A stretch of 64,000 nt of DNA, taken from contig JAKUCV010005510.1 in assembly GCA_028386065.3 (NCBI GenBank), forward strand, positions 1-64,000. Reading direction: 5' to 3'. Of this stretch, positions 1 through 11,817 are shown piece after piece. The translations under genes were made by a program, and so were the position numbers. The stretch is from Turnera subulata (lineage: Eukaryota; Streptophyta; Magnoliopsida; Malpighiales; Passifloraceae). Below the pieces are notes generated by a model. It made no database searches and had not been told where the DNA came from. It worked only from the letters and a program-made list of their open reading frames with translations. The number at the start of each line of letters is the position of its first letter. Position 1 is the first letter of the stretch.

Positions 1-187
1 ACAGTAGGATGATGGGCTTCAACTTCAGCTCCTCTCCAAGCTTGATCACTCGATCTTCCAACAACTCAATATTCAAAAGTGCTTGAACTTGTTGTTGCAG
101 CTGATCTTTGATCGTCTTGGACCGAGCCCGTGTCATTGGACCCGTAGGAATCACCAACTCGCCAGCTCCCTGAGTGCCCGCATCCAT
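1..187 (-). pseudogene. Partial Ty3/gypsy-type gag N-terminal fragment
   Basis: On the minus strand an open frame runs from an ATG at 187 to the window edge (62 codons). It contains the motif GPMTRARSKTIK followed by a Gln- and Leu-rich helix. The GPMTRAR-type motif is familiar from the start of gag or gag-like proteins of plant Ty3/gypsy elements; this identification is from memory of the family, not a search. The rest lies outside the window, so intactness cannot be judged. Confidence 0.45.
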
Positions 188-1009
188 GTCCGCATCACTC
201 TTGGAGCATTAAGAGACGTGTGCTCCTGGAATGAGCTTAATGGAAGAGTGGGCTCTTGGTGTTGTTGCGAAATGTTTCCGTTGAAGGGGGAATATACCCG
301 AGATTCGATATGGAAAAGTCTCAAGGGAGAAATTGTTGGAATATAAATGTGAGTGGTGTATGTATCTCATCACATCAAAAAGAAAAAAGTCAAGTGACTA
401 ATGTATACATTAGTAAAGTGGACCAGAGTTTTTTGTTTTCCCATCTAAGTCCTATGGCAAGTTACATTTGGCCTCCCCTAAAGTTTATTTTTTCACCTAA
501 ATCCTTATTATTAGGAAAAAAAATTATATTGGTCCCCTCCAAAAAAATTTTCAAGCTTGCCACTGGACTGGTGAGTGAGGGGTCTTGCTCCGTTTTCTTC
601 CCAGTTATTAATTCCTCTCCCCTTGGGGACATAGTTCTGCGCAATTTCATATTACAATTTTCTTCGCTTTATTCCATCAAGAACGTAGAACAACCCTCAT
701 AATTTGCTTCAGTTGCCTTGCGAGTCTTTCCATTAACGAATCTAGTATTTGCCATTATCAATAGCTGGGCAGTCAATTGCCAGAGGAGGCATCAGTGACA
801 CAGATATGCCGTGTATTAGGATTAGGTTGAAGAAAGAATTGGAGTATGCAAAATCAAAGTATTTCTTCAAGGGAGCAATTCTTGGTGACGGTGCAAAGTT
901 TATGATGCCCAGCATTAACCGGTGATCGTTCTAGAAGACAACCCATTCTTTTTCTAGGTTTGGAGGATTTGGGTTAGAGATATATCGCGGACCAAGAGTG
1001 GTCGATGAT

Positions 1010-1238
1010 GGTCAAAAAGGATTTGGATCCTCTCCTGTACAGTATTCAACAGGAGAGATCCTGTTAAATAAATGCCGTTGATTTGTTTAATCAATGGCTC
1101 TAAAATGTGTAAGGTAAGAAAAACTAAAAAAATTAAATAAGGTAAAAATAAATTCTCACCATTGATTTTGAAAATTATGACCACGATTCAACCAACAGGA
1201 CATAACTTTACAGGAGAGGATCTCAATCCGGTCAAAAA
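1010..1238. mobile_element. Mutator-like MITE with 9-bp target duplication
   Basis: A 211-bp element at 1019-1229 has terminal inverted repeats that match at 21 of 24 positions (GGATT..GATCCTCTCCTGTA at both ends). It is flanked by perfect 9-bp direct repeats GGTCAAAAA at 1010-1018 and 1230-1238. A 9-bp target duplication is the signature of the Mutator superfamily. There is no coding capacity, so it is a non-autonomous MITE. A second inverted copy of the AGGAGAG/CTCTCCT motif lies inside the left end (about 1047-1061), so the left end alone can form a hairpin. Confidence 0.8.
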
Positions 1239-2712
1239 TCAATAATACTGAGGATATGTGTGTCATTTAATATCCAAACAAGACGAGGATATTAAAGGAG
1301 TGTAAATTATGGGCTCCTTTAATTATTATGTTGTTTTTTCTGAGAATATTAATTATTATGTTGTTGGATGTTCAATTTGAAGACAATCTTTATGATGGTA
1401 TAAGCAAGCTTGTTCAAACCTAGGATTGGTAAATTTGAAGACAATCTTTTGGGGAGGTTCTAGTTTAGCTTAAGGCAGAGTATTGAATTCAACGAATTTT
1501 TATAATGATATTTATAAATTATCTATTAAAGGAGGGCGATATGATTCAAACTCTGAATTTGAGGAGATTTGAATCCTCACTAATCAACCCACCCTTGCTG
1601 GGTTTGGTAAGTCAATTTCAACTTTTCAAAGCCAACTTTCAAACACCAATCCTAATTAAGTGAGCTGAAGTTGAGTTATTGACTAAGAATTCAAGAGCTT
1701 TATATACTATTAAATTTAGGTCACTGAAATTCAATAAGCTAGTTTAAAACACTTACGTTTCCGCAATTATACAAATCATGGGGATGAGAAACAACTGTAA
1801 AGGAGTGAAAGTTCGTTTTTACTCTTTTTACGGGTTCAGTTAGTTATAACTAATTTTAATTTCCTATAAGCAGCGTATACGTAATCACCAATCTGAATCC
1901 GAATGAATAAAAAATTTTCACTTACGGCTTCAATAGAAAGGAAGAGTAATTATGCACCGCCATCAAAACGAAAGGACGATTAAATGGCACACAACCACGA
2001 TTATTAATTTGTCCTTTGGCATTGTCCTTTCATCTTCATTTTTTTAATTGAACCGTAACAAGGCTCAATAATTCACAAGTACGACTCAAATGTATTTTTG
2101 TTTTCTCCATTTGAGAAGGAAATTTCAACTATTTTTTTTGATAAACGGGACATTCTTCATTCATTATATAAAAGAGATATGAGAATACATAATTGAAGAT
2201 ACAAAGGATTTGAAGAAAAATCTGACATAAGAATTGATCTCAACCTACAACATGAAACTACACAACAGCAAGATGTATCTCCTTCAGAAGAAGATTTATA
2301 AAGGCACACTACTTCGACAATGAGCGTCTCTACGGGCATCATAACTTGTATGGTTCGTGCCACATCTTCTCTTTGTTGGTAAATTGCAGCAGCAAATAAA
2401 GATCTACTCTTCAAATCAAATCTTCCTCCAAAGCTTTTGGCTCTCATGATTTTATTCCCGAGAAAACAAAAAAAAACACCTAAAGAAGGTGACAACGGAT
2501 CCCTGAAGGAGAAAACCAAACCCCAAGAAAAGGTACTAAAAAATTCACAAACAGCGAGACTAAACAGACAAAACTAAAATGAAGAAAACAAAAAAACTAA
2601 AGGAATACCAGTGGGGGAAAAACAAAAAAACTAAAGGAAATACCAGTGGGGGCCTACCGCCGGAAAGGAAGTCGTTGGCGGCAGCCCCAAATTTATAGAT
2701 CTAGGATTTTCT
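1239..2712. other. AT-rich intergenic DNA, no gene seen
   Basis: No convincing gene is visible. Short direct repeats occur at about 1319-1365 (a TTAATTATTATGTTGTT unit twice) and at about 1373-1450 (AATTTGAAGACAATCTTT twice). The minus-strand open frame at 2157-2519 has no recognisable domain. Confidence 0.5.
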
Positions 2713-2738
2713 AGAGAGAAAGAGAGAGAGAGAGAGAA
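2713..2738. repeat. (AG)n microsatellite
   Basis: An imperfect AG dinucleotide tract of about 26 bp, a typical plant simple repeat. Confidence 0.85.
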
Positions 2739-2830
2739 TGCTAAAACAACTAAATTGGCCTATCTGAAATTTCAACTACTTAATAAGAGGGGAAAAGTTT
2801 CAATAGATTGTCAACATGATGAATCGTCAA

Positions 2831-3090
2831 TGTTAGAGTAATAAGCCCAAAACCAATCATGGGGCTTCAACCATCAGCTTAAGCTTTTGGTTGAGATGGT
2901 CACTTGACATGGTAGCGGAGCCATAATGACCAAACGGTCGCGTGTTCGAATCCCCATGTCTCCCTCCTTGTTGAATTAAAAAGCACAAGGTATGGATGAG
3001 CCTGTGCAAGTTTCAAGCCCAAAGGGCTTTCACTTGAGGGAGGGTGTTAGAGTAATAAGCCCAAAACCAATCATGGGGCTTCAACCATCA
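2831..3090 (+). mobile_element. TRIM (tiny LTR element) with truncated 3' LTR
   Basis: A 79-bp 5' LTR (2831-2909, TGTTAGAG...CTTGACA) is followed without a gap by a primer-binding site TGGTAGCGGAGC (2910-2921), a variant of the tRNA-Met-type PBS. The internal part is about 135 bp, contains no ORF, and ends in a polypurine tract (TTGAGGGAGGG) abutting the second LTR at 3045. The second LTR repeats the first 46 bp of the 5' LTR and then stops at 3090, so it is truncated. The size and lack of coding capacity fit terminal-repeat retrotransposons in miniature. No target duplication is found, as expected after loss of the 3' end. Confidence 0.8.
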
Positions 3091-6000
3091 TCGATACAAG
3101 GTTTATCTAGTAAAAGATGAACTTTACATAAAATAATCCACATTCATGGAATTGCTATATTAATTCATGCACTCCAAATTTGATAAGCCACTGCCCATGT
3201 CATTTTTTTCTTTTGTCATTAGAAATGAGATTTGCTGGCTGAAATTAATTTCTGAAGCGAAATTATCAAATTTTATTTATGCCAATGTGTGGCGAAGATT
3301 GCGTAAAATGAATTATATGGCAAATAAGTGATAAGTTTCTCGTCTCATTTGGGAGACTCATCCATCACAAGCTGGTGTGTATCCGAATTAATCTAAGCAT
3401 AGTTTTAGATACTAAATGGAAAATCAAAAATACAAAATCTTTTGAGATGGGATACCAATGAGATCTGTTGCCTGTTGGAGGCATTAGCTGTACGTACGAC
3501 TATGGACCAGACGAGGGTTACACTGTTAACTATTTAATACAGGAGTAGACGAAGACTAAAGGGTGATGACATCACCCTAACCCTATACAGTTACGTCATC
3601 GTGGTGATGTAATTGTTAATGAAGAAAAAAAAAAGGACAAAGCTCACCGTATACGCCACCTCAACCTCAGATCCCGTTACAATTTTTATTGGCTAAAGCC
3701 TCTTCTTAGCCTAGAGGGGGTGGGGGTGACTGAGTGTGAGGTCTTTGTTTAATGTTGTTTTCAATGTCTTCCACTCGTATGTGAGATGATGATATTTTAT
3801 CTATCTGCTGCTCTGGTCCTTTAACTGTGAGTGAGAGCTAAAGTTGTAGTAGTAGCCCCTTCTTACACTCCGGGGCTGGCAGGCAGACAGGCAGGCAGGC
3901 ATTGACCTTGACCTCATGGCAAATGGCTGTCATGTTCTTAATTTTTGTGTGGTATCATCATCGCCAAGATCAAACAAACAAACAACCATGTGTGGCTGTG
4001 GGTTGGTGGTCATTTTCTGCCCCCGACCGAACGTCCAGACCCATACACATTACACCCTTCGATTCTTTGCCCTCAAAGATACTCAAAATAATTCGGACCT
4101 TATCGCACGGCACGGCATGTTTTATTATGTACTACATGCACCTGTGATTGTGAATGAGCAGACCAAAAAAAAACGCAATGTGATTGTGATTGTGGTTATG
4201 ATTGTGAGGTGGAATTTTTTGTTTTGGGCTTTAAAACCCAAAAGACGACTTGGGTTGTGAGCGCCATCTGTTAGTTTGCAGTTGGGTCAATGTATTCACT
4301 CATTCCTGATTGGTTTAACCATTCATAAACAAAGGACGACTAGCACCACACAAAAAAAGACTCGTACACTGGCTTCATGTCTTGTGTTATAGTGTGTATT
4401 CAGGATGTAGCTATTAGTGGGCTTAACAGCAACTTCGCATACAAATTTAAAACAACGCTATCTATCACTCCATCTCCACCTTTCATGGTTTCTGAGGTGA
4501 GATACATATTTTTTAAAGAGAACCACACGCCATCACCTCAAAAATCAAAATGATGGTTATTTTGGGCAATGAGTAGTGGTAGTGGTATATTGCTCGACGA
4601 AGCAAGTGAAAATTAAACCATGTGGAACATATAAGCTACCATGACAACGCCCACACCTACAAAGAGTGAGGTGAGATACAGATACTAACCAAGAACGGGG
4701 AAACATAATATTTTCTTTTAAGTAAATATTAGGAACAAACTTGTCAAAACTTAGAGCAGCTAGCGACAATTGAATAGCAAAAGCACTCATATTGCAAATC
4801 CCTGAATGATAAGTTAACTTAATTGTAGTCCTGTGCTGCTGTTTTGAGAAGGCAGCCTTTAAACTTCAAAGCATCAAGTAAAACTCGGCAAATATAGTTT
4901 TATTGTATTTTAGAGGAATCGTACGTTTTTTTTTTCCGGGTTAGAACAAAAAAAAAAAAAACAAACGGAAAAGTTAAGCAGATGAGATTCACACACGACT
5001 CCATCCTGCAATCAGAGGACAAATTGCTTCTGTACTTAAGTTACATTTCGGGATAATTTAATCAAACAAAATATCCCCCTAAAAATGGTAGCATCCGGTG
5101 GTGTACTTAGGCGGCTAAAAAGCAGTCTCATGATCTATCTCCGAAATCTCCAATCTCCTGCTCTTCTCCACACTTTTACTCATCCTTGTCTCCGTGTTCT
5201 TCTCCTCCTTTCTTTTGTCTTGCATTTTCTCGTTTGTATTCTTTCTTTTTTCTGTGTTCTGTTCTTCTACACTCAACGAAAATGATTATTAGTTTACTAC
5301 TACTGCAGTACTCCATTGCTACCAGAGCAAACGACTGCATGCTCACACCTCTAAGTGTCCAGCCAACCAAAACGACATGCGCCTTAAGCACGCCAATGGA
5401 ACTACGAGACGACGACAACAGCAACAGCAGGACGTTTTAATTTGTTCTTCTCAAATTATATACCAACGACACGGTCTTGTTATTAATTATTATCTGCTCT
5501 TCAGAAAGGGTTCAATGTCCAACACCACCAGAGCAAGTAGCCAGTAGCCACAAGAGAAAGCAAGCAACGAAAGCCCAAAGAACAACGGAAATGGAATTAC
5601 AGCTTCAGGGATTAGAGGAATCAGTTTTAGAACATTTGAAGAATTGTCTGAATCAAGTTCTGGAAACAAGTAGATGTCACTTGGCATTGGAAGTCCTGAC
5701 AAATCAAACACTGTCCAAAGTTTAAAAAACAACATTGTATCGCGGCTAAGATTTTAATGCGTGCCAAAAAAGATGCTCCACAGCAGTGTCAAAGGAGCGG
5801 AGCCACGAACAGCAGAGAAGCAACACATAGTAGTTTCAACGTAGTGAAAGTTCACAAAGGTATCTTTGCAACTGGAGAGCATATTTACATTGAAATTTCA
5901 AAGGGCCAAAGCCAGCAAAGTGGCAATTTACATCTAGAATAAAAAAGAAACAGACCTACAGTTTCAAAAGGATTACCAACTTTTCTCCAATGAAAAAGGC

Positions 6001-7018
6001 ACATACACCAGCCGTGATCCAAGCATGCCAAGATAAATTTGCTTCTACTGCTGGACAAGGAAAAAAAGGAAATGCCCATGATGGAATTGAAACTTTCAAC
6101 GTAATGGAAGTTTGCTCATCCTCCTCCTCGAAAGTAACATGGAGCTAAGTGCATACGGATATATGCATGACATGCGGTAGTGGAACTTATAAGCCACAAG
6201 CAGCCTACAAGGTGTAGCACCGAACCAGTGCCACGCGGAATGCCATGTGCTTAGTAAATGCATGAAGCTGACAGAATTGAACAGCTAAGTATACCAGTAA
6301 CATCTCTTTGCATTGCAGAGTGAAAAAGATGGTGAACAAAGGGAACCTTAGGGGATCTTTCACAGCAATCACCATATATGGCTTGGAGAAATAAGGCTGA
6401 CAGGATAACAAGAGACTACAAGTAGTCACCCAATCAGCTCTTCCATCACCCGCCATCGTCCATCATTTGTAGCAAATATAAGGAAATGTAGCCAGTTGGG
6501 GATGGAAAATGAGCTCCTATATTTGAACCTAGGTTCATGACTGATACCACACAGGAATAAGATTGGAGAAATAACTGAAAGGCAAATAACCAAAGGGAAT
6601 ATTTGAGCGTGAAGAAACTAACAGAATCAAGCACAAGAATGCTGATCAAACCATGAGAAGTGAGAGCAAAATGTACAAGGAACTCAAAGAATCCAAATCA
6701 CTTGTTGGATTTCTGATCAAAATCTGAATTGACGGAATTGAAGAATTTATATTATACATTAGCATTGCTAGGCTGCTAACAGTTTTCAACCACCACATTA
6801 TGACAGGAGGAAAGAAACTAAAAATAGCCGATGATCACATCCACTGTCCTAACTTGGCAGTGTCTCGAGAACCAGAACAAGTAACACAAGCTAGAACCCG
6901 AGCTAGAACTCGAGATGAATCATTCTAACTAACCAGATACCCGAGCAACAACCATAATACAACCTAGGCTAGAAAACATCAGCATTAGTACACACTACAC
7001 TAGTAACATTACCGCTTC
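3091..7018. other. Long stretch without a recognisable gene
   Basis: This contains only short open frames with no family resemblance, homopolymer runs and a small CAGG/GCAG-rich tract near 3880-3901. The part next to 7018 is presumably the TTG1 3' untranslated region and downstream DNA. No tRNA, rRNA or complete transposon was recognised. Confidence 0.5.
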
Positions 7019-8041
7019 TCAAACTTTCAAAAGCTGCATTTTATTAGAAAAACCGACAGCAATCCAATCAGGCAAGGAAGCAGACCACTGCAGCTGATTA
7101 ATTTCGGACCCAGCAGAGAACATGGAAACAGGATCAATCCCATTAGGCCCGGCCACCGTAGGCAACTCCCAAATCAACGCCTGCATATCATCCCCGGCAG
7201 AGCAGATGTGCCTGCAGCTCTGGGGAGCCCAGGCAATGGCATTGACACTCGCTTGGTGCCTCTCCAATTCCGCCACCGGGATCGTCGGCGACCTAATATC
7301 CAAGATCACAACTTTGTTACTGTCCATTAAAATGGTGGCCATGTACCTCAAGTCCTGCTTGTTCCATGCCAGCCTGAGCAACGGGGTGTCGGGCCGCGGG
7401 CTCTCGTATATGATGGTGGAATGCTCCTTGTCCCTCAAGTCGAAGATCCTCACCGACCCGTCGGCGGAGACGGAGGCGAAGACCCTGGCTTCCCCCCAGG
7501 CAATGTCGTACACCTCCTTGTCGTGCGCGATGAGCTGGGTCTCGACGACGCCCTTCTCGATGTCCCATATGGTGCAGGTGGTGTCGATGCTGCAAGTCCC
7601 AATCCTCTTGGGCTCGATCTCGTTCCAGTCGAACGACGTCAAGGGAGCGCAGAACTCGCTGGTCTTGGTGTTGTTGAGGACGGAGAGGGGCTCCACGGAG
7701 GAGGAGTTGTCGCGGAGCTCCCAGAGGCGGAGGAAGTCGCCGGAGGAGGCGAGGAGGTCGCCGGACTTGCGGTGGAGGGAGGAGGAGGGGTGGAACATGA
7801 GCTTGGTGGGAGGGTAAGGGTGGTCGAGGGAGATGGGTGGGCTGACGGAGAGGGTTTCTGGGTCGAACGACAGGACGTCGATGCGGTTGGTGTAGTCCTC
7901 GATGAAGCTGCCCAGGGCTATGCGGTGGTGGTGGTGGTGGTGGTTGGCGGAGGAGGATACAGCGAGGGCGTAGGAAGGGTATGGGGATTCGTAGGTTACG
8001 GTGTTGTCGGATCGGAGGAGGTGGGATTCTTGGGTGGCCAT
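7019..8041 (-). CDS. TTG1: TTG1 WD40-repeat protein (MBW complex scaffold)
   Basis: This intronless 340-residue protein matches TRANSPARENT TESTA GLABRA1 along its whole length (the Arabidopsis protein has 341). TTG1 is the WD40 scaffold of MYB-bHLH-WD40 complexes that activate anthocyanin/proanthocyanidin genes and control trichome, root-hair and seed-coat fate. WD-type strand ends are seen at RLWEL (105-109), TIWDI (157-161), RIFDL (198-202), VILDI (245-249) and LIWEL (289-293). The most conserved blocks ([23 protein letters not shown]) are intact. The start at 8041 was chosen because it aligns with family N-termini. An in-frame ATG at 8089 would add 16 His-rich residues, and the open frame continues further upstream without an ATG, probably as 5' leader. 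A run of six His (34-39) is local to this plant. Confidence 0.95.
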   Translation of the reverse strand: MATQESHLLRSDNTVTYESPYPSYALAVSSSANHHHHHHRIALGSFIEDYTNRIDVLSFDPETLSVSPPISLDHPYPPTKLMFHPSSSLHRKSGDLLASSGDFLRLWELRDNSSSVEPLSVLNNTKTSEFCAPLTSFDWNEIEPKRIGTCSIDTTCTIWDIEKGVVETQLIAHDKEVYDIAWGEARVFASVSADGSVRIFDLRDKEHSTIIYESPRPDTPLLRLAWNKQDLRYMATILMDSNKVVILDIRSPTIPVAELERHQASVNAIAWAPQSCRHICSAGDDMQALIWELPTVAGPNGIDPVSMFSAGSEINQLQWSASLPDWIAVGFSNKMQLLKV

Positions 8042-8701
8042 CGGGTTTTCTGTTTCTTTGAGGTTTGCTGGGTGGTGGTGGTGATGCATGAGGAAAAAAA
8101 AATTTGTTCTTGGGGATTTGGAGATGGTTATGGTTTTTGTCTGTTTGGAGACTTTGAGGAGCAGGAAGTGTGGAACTGAAGCATTCAACGGTTGAGAGGC
8201 AACGGAATTTTGGTGGGGTGATGGGGAGCTGAGGGAGGAAGTTGGACTAGAAAAGTAAGATGGAGAACAGAGGACTTTTGGTACTGTTCTACCTTCCGGG
8301 TAGTTGCACACCTTTTGGGCTCACGGACCGATATCAAGCCATCTGGGCCGGACTATGTTGTGGCAATCTTAGAGAGTTTCTTTGATTATGTGTTTCTTTT
8401 TTATTTTTATAATCCAAATTCTACCCTAGCCCTATCCCACACCCAAGCCCTGGATCCAACCATGGTCTCATTGGCACGGGTTGGTGTCACTGTGCTACAC
8501 GGCGTTTTGATTATGTGTTTCGAATAGTGCGCACCTGTTCAATATTCGCGACATTTTTTTCCCATACTAATTCGGATTTGACCGGGGATCACACATTTAG
8601 TTCAGGGGTGAATCTTCCAATAGAAATTTTTACGTATTTCAAAACTCGAATTCAAGACCTTTGATACGTTGTATTTAATAACATTGAGAAGATGAAGGTC
8701 T
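8042..8701. other. TTG1 5' flank
   Basis: This should hold the TTG1 leader and promoter. The leader frame stays open for about 90 codons but looks non-coding (Ser/Pro/Lys-rich, unlike TTG1 N-termini). No clear TATA box could be assigned. Confidence 0.4.
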
Positions 8702-8786
8702 GAAAAGAGAGGGATTCAAACCCTTGGTAAACAAAAATCTATATAGCAGTTCCAATCCTAGGCCTTCAACCATTCGGCATCTCTCC
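8702..8786 (-). pseudogene. Decayed plastid trnS-GGA (NUPT fragment)
   Basis: The reverse complement reads as a class II serine tRNA starting GGAGAGATG, with a TTGGAAC anticodon loop (anticodon GGA read at 8751-8753), a long variable arm, and the T-arm/acceptor end GGGTTTGAATCCC..TCTTTTC. The length (85 nt) and sequence fit plastid trnS-GGA. Decay is visible: one base is lost in the D-arm region, the acceptor stem is mismatched near its end, and the T-loop TTCGAAT has become TTTGAAT. It is therefore a nuclear copy of plastid DNA and probably not a working tRNA gene. Confidence 0.8.
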
Positions 8787-8822
8787 TACACAATAATTAT
8801 GTGTCAGAAATCGAGTGAATCG

Positions 8823-9195
8823 CGAGTCATTTCGATTAGATTCCAACTCAGCACCTTTTGAAATTCAGAGAAGAGCTTTCTTTGAAGAGCATAGTAGGAT
8901 GGATGCCGTAAGCTATGTTCAGGAGGAGTTATTGTCTATCGTTAGCCTCCATGGTAGAATTCATTTGGGGCCTGAGAGGTGGTGTTTTACACTATGGCGG
9001 ATGTCAGTGGTTCGATTCCGCTTATCTCCGACTTGTAAACGTAGTCGGTAGAAAACTATACGATAGCACTCCATTTTTCCGATTCAACACTTCGATCGAT
9101 GATTTCTCCTTCATAGACGTTGATAAGATTCATCCATTTAGTAACACCTTAGGATTGCATAGCTTAAGGCTTAAGGGTGATGTTCAAGAGGAACC
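8823..9195 (+). pseudogene. NUPT: plastid trnA-UGC intron end, 3' exon, spacer and rrn23 start
   Basis: The segment resembles the plastid inverted-repeat rRNA operon from the 3' part of the trnA-UGC group II intron through the trnA 3' exon (about 8996-9030: GCGGATGTCAG..TTCGA..TCCGCTTATCTCC) and the trnA-rrn23 spacer (CATAGACGTTGATAAGAT, CCATTTAGTAACACCTTAGG) to the first bases of rrn23 near 9185. Many differences from the plastid sequence as I remember it are C-to-T or G-to-A, as expected for an old methylated nuclear insertion. The 110-codon open frame across it is accidental. Confidence 0.85.
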
Positions 9196-9421
9196 AAATT
9201 GCTTATCACTTAGACCAACTTTGACAAGAATTTTTCTATTATTTTAGGAAATGTTGTGAAAGATGACCAAATTCAGAAGTGAGATTGTTACCACGAGATA
9301 ACATGCTAGTGTTTCACAATTGATAGTCACAAATATCGATAAAAACTTCTTCACATCTCCTACCTTCGATCCTAGCATTTTGATACTTCTTATTCAAATT
9401 AAAGTTTTTTGAACATCTTAT

Positions 9422-11047
9422 TCAAATTAAAGTTGGTACAACATACAAAGGAACTTTTTTGTGGACAGTTAGTCCAAAACATTCGGTCATATCCAAATCT
9501 TCTCCAGGCTCCTCGTTTGCCAATTTCCAGTCGAACCAATACAAGAGATTGGCAAGTAAAAGTTCCATGAAAGTGACACCAAATGTGATACCGGGGCACA
9601 TCCTTCTCCCACCACCAAATGGGATGAGATGGTATTCCTGGCACTTATAATCAGTTGGATTGTTCTCAAATCTCTCTGGTGAAAAACCCTCTGGATTTCT
9701 CCATAGTTTGGGGTCCGTCTGGATGGCTAATGCATTGACTAGTACTCTTGTTTTTGGAGGAATTCTATACCTTCCTATTTCAACACTTGATGATGTTTCT
9801 CTAGGCACCAGAAGAGGAGCAGCAGGATGCAATCTTAAGGTCTCTTTGATTATACATTTCAGATAGTACATCTGTTTAATATCTGCTGGTTCCACCTTTG
9901 GTTTCTTTCTTACAATACTTCTTACCTCTTCTTGAACTTTCCTCGCAACATTTGGATTTTTTAGAAGCTCTGCCATTGCCCATTCTAGAGTTGTTGAAGA
10001 TGTATCAGTCCCTCCAACGAACATGTCCTAACAATTTGAAACATATTAGAGTGCTTGGTAATTTAAAAATTAAAGATAAAAAACAACTTGACTTGATTTA
10101 TCAAGTAGAAGGTAGAAAATTAGAAATACCATTAGAATTGCCTTGAGATTGTCTCGAGTGAGCGGGATGTCAAGCCTGTCACACTTTTGATGTCTCAGGA
10201 GAATATGAACAAAATCATTACCAGCAAACCGCTCATCATCATCTTTATCCCTAATATTATGCTCTTCAATCACCTTATCAAGTAAAGCATCAAATGCTCT
10301 GGAAGTTGCTTTGAGCTTTGGGACCAATCCTGTGATGTAATCCATCCATCCTAAGGAACTAAGTATATCACCAAAACTGAAATCTGTAAATTGCTGCAAC
10401 AACCTCCTTGACAACTCTCCGTACTTGCTTTTACCGACTTCCTCGTCAGCTTTTCGACCAAGAACACATCTAGAAATCACGTTGTTTGAAGTCGCAACCA
10501 ACATCTCGCTGAGATTTACAGAAGATCCTTCAAGAGATGCACAGCGAATTCTATCGACCAAACCTTTAACTTCTTCCTCCATTACATAGTGAAAGGATTG
10601 CACCCTTTTGCCGCTTAATAGTTCAAGAACGCAAATCTTCTTGGCTTGTCTCCAATACTCTCCATAGGGAGAGAATCCAACATCTACGCACCCATAGAAG
10701 AAGATGTCTGCAGCAGTAGTTTTGGGTCGGTTTGAGAAAACTGTGTCGTGGGTTTTCATCACTTCTCTAGCGGTGTCTGCGGAAGAAACAACCAGAGTTG
10801 GAGCTTGGCCTAAATGCAAAAGCATTAGTGGACCGTACTTCTCAGAGAGGGCTCGAAGAGAGCGGTGAGGAAGTTTGCCTAGTTGGTGAAGGTTGCCTAT
10901 CACGGGTAGTTTAGGTGGAGAGGGAGGCAGCAGCTGGTTGATTCTGCCATGTCCAGTGAACTTATAAACCAGGAGAAGCAAGGACAACAAGAGAAGGCAG
11001 AGTATAAAAGGAACAGAAAATATAACTCCTAGTAGTTGTTGCTCCAT
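9422..11047 (-). CDS. Cytochrome P450, CYP71 family
   Basis: Two exons, 11047-10130 and 10027-9422, are joined by a phase-0 GT-AG intron of 102 bp at the position usual for CYP71-clan genes; the product has 507 residues. It is a haem-thiolate monooxygenase anchored in the ER membrane: hydrophobic anchor about 5-28, Pro-rich hinge PPSPPKLP (41-48), I-helix oxygen-binding motif GGTDTS (311-316), K-helix ETLR (368-371), PERF (423-426), and haem loop PFGGGRRMCPG with the Cys ligand near 450. All catalytic landmarks are intact. CYP71 enzymes oxidise terpenoids, phenolics, alkaloids or cyanogenic precursors; the substrate cannot be inferred here. The start was set at 11047 because the upstream in-frame codons lack an ATG. 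Confidence 0.93.
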
Positions 11048-11812
11048 TTGCAGCAAATCAGGGGATGTAGCTCTATTCGTTTAATGTTATTGCAGAGTAA
11101 CTTGCAGAATACCTCCTTACTCTTATATAGCTTTGCTCATCTGATAAGTATATTAACACTAACGTAGTCGTCATCCTTTTTTTTTTTTCTTTTTTGAGCA
11201 AACGTAGTCTTTATCCAAAAACGAATTTGACACAGTTTGATCGCCTGAAATTCATTGACGTATGCTGCTGTTTTGGAGTATATCATCACAAATTCACAGT
11301 GCATTCGATCATCAGCCCTGGTACATATTACCTGGCATCCAAAACAAACTAAGCCGACAAATAGATTGAGACTACTACGATTGTCACATCATGGGCATCT
11401 TGGGACTTGCCAAATGGACAATGCCATTGTGGAAAGGAGCCACAGTTGGCCACGTCCTCGTAACAACAATCCAGCACACCTCGACATTCTTTCTCACTTG
11501 TCTTATTTTCACATATGGACCAGGTATGTCCTGGCTGCCATAAATGGTCTCCTTTTAGTCCAACCCAAAATGGGTAGCCTGAAACCAAACCCACTTGGAC
11601 ACCCCCAAACCAACCCCCACGTTGGTTCCATTTCCTTCATCCAAATAGACCAACGGGGCTTATAGCTTGGACTGTTTATACCCAAAAACTTACGATGGCC
11701 TTATAAGGCTTTATATTTTGTAAAGTGTCTAGCCTGTAGGGAAAGCTGTACAGGGCCGCTAAGTCATATTATTTATTTTCTTACATCCAAATTTTAACCT
11801 CACAAATCACGT
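11048..11812. other. P450 upstream region
   Basis: Intergenic DNA between the P450 start and the Reina-like element. A TATA-like CTTATATAGC on the minus strand lies at about 11122-11131, roughly 80 bp from the P450 ATG. No other gene is seen. Confidence 0.4.
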
Positions 11813-11817
11813 CACCT

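Noticed and set aside
334..480. Possible copia LTR start (TGTTGGAATATAAATG after a purine tract)
   Set aside because: No end, partner or target duplication could be found, so the call would rest on a short motif only.
5477..6649. Several 60-80-residue ORFs on both strands downstream of TTG1
   Set aside because: No family resemblance and overlapping frames on opposite strands; probably UTR or intergenic DNA.
8042..8311. In-frame N-terminal extension of TTG1 by about 90 residues
   Set aside because: There is no ATG beyond 8089, the composition is unlike TTG1 N-termini, and the family start aligns at 8041. It is most likely leader.
8702..8786. Functional nuclear tRNA-Ser gene
   Set aside because: The sequence is plastid-type, has D-arm and acceptor defects, and lies beside other plastid debris.
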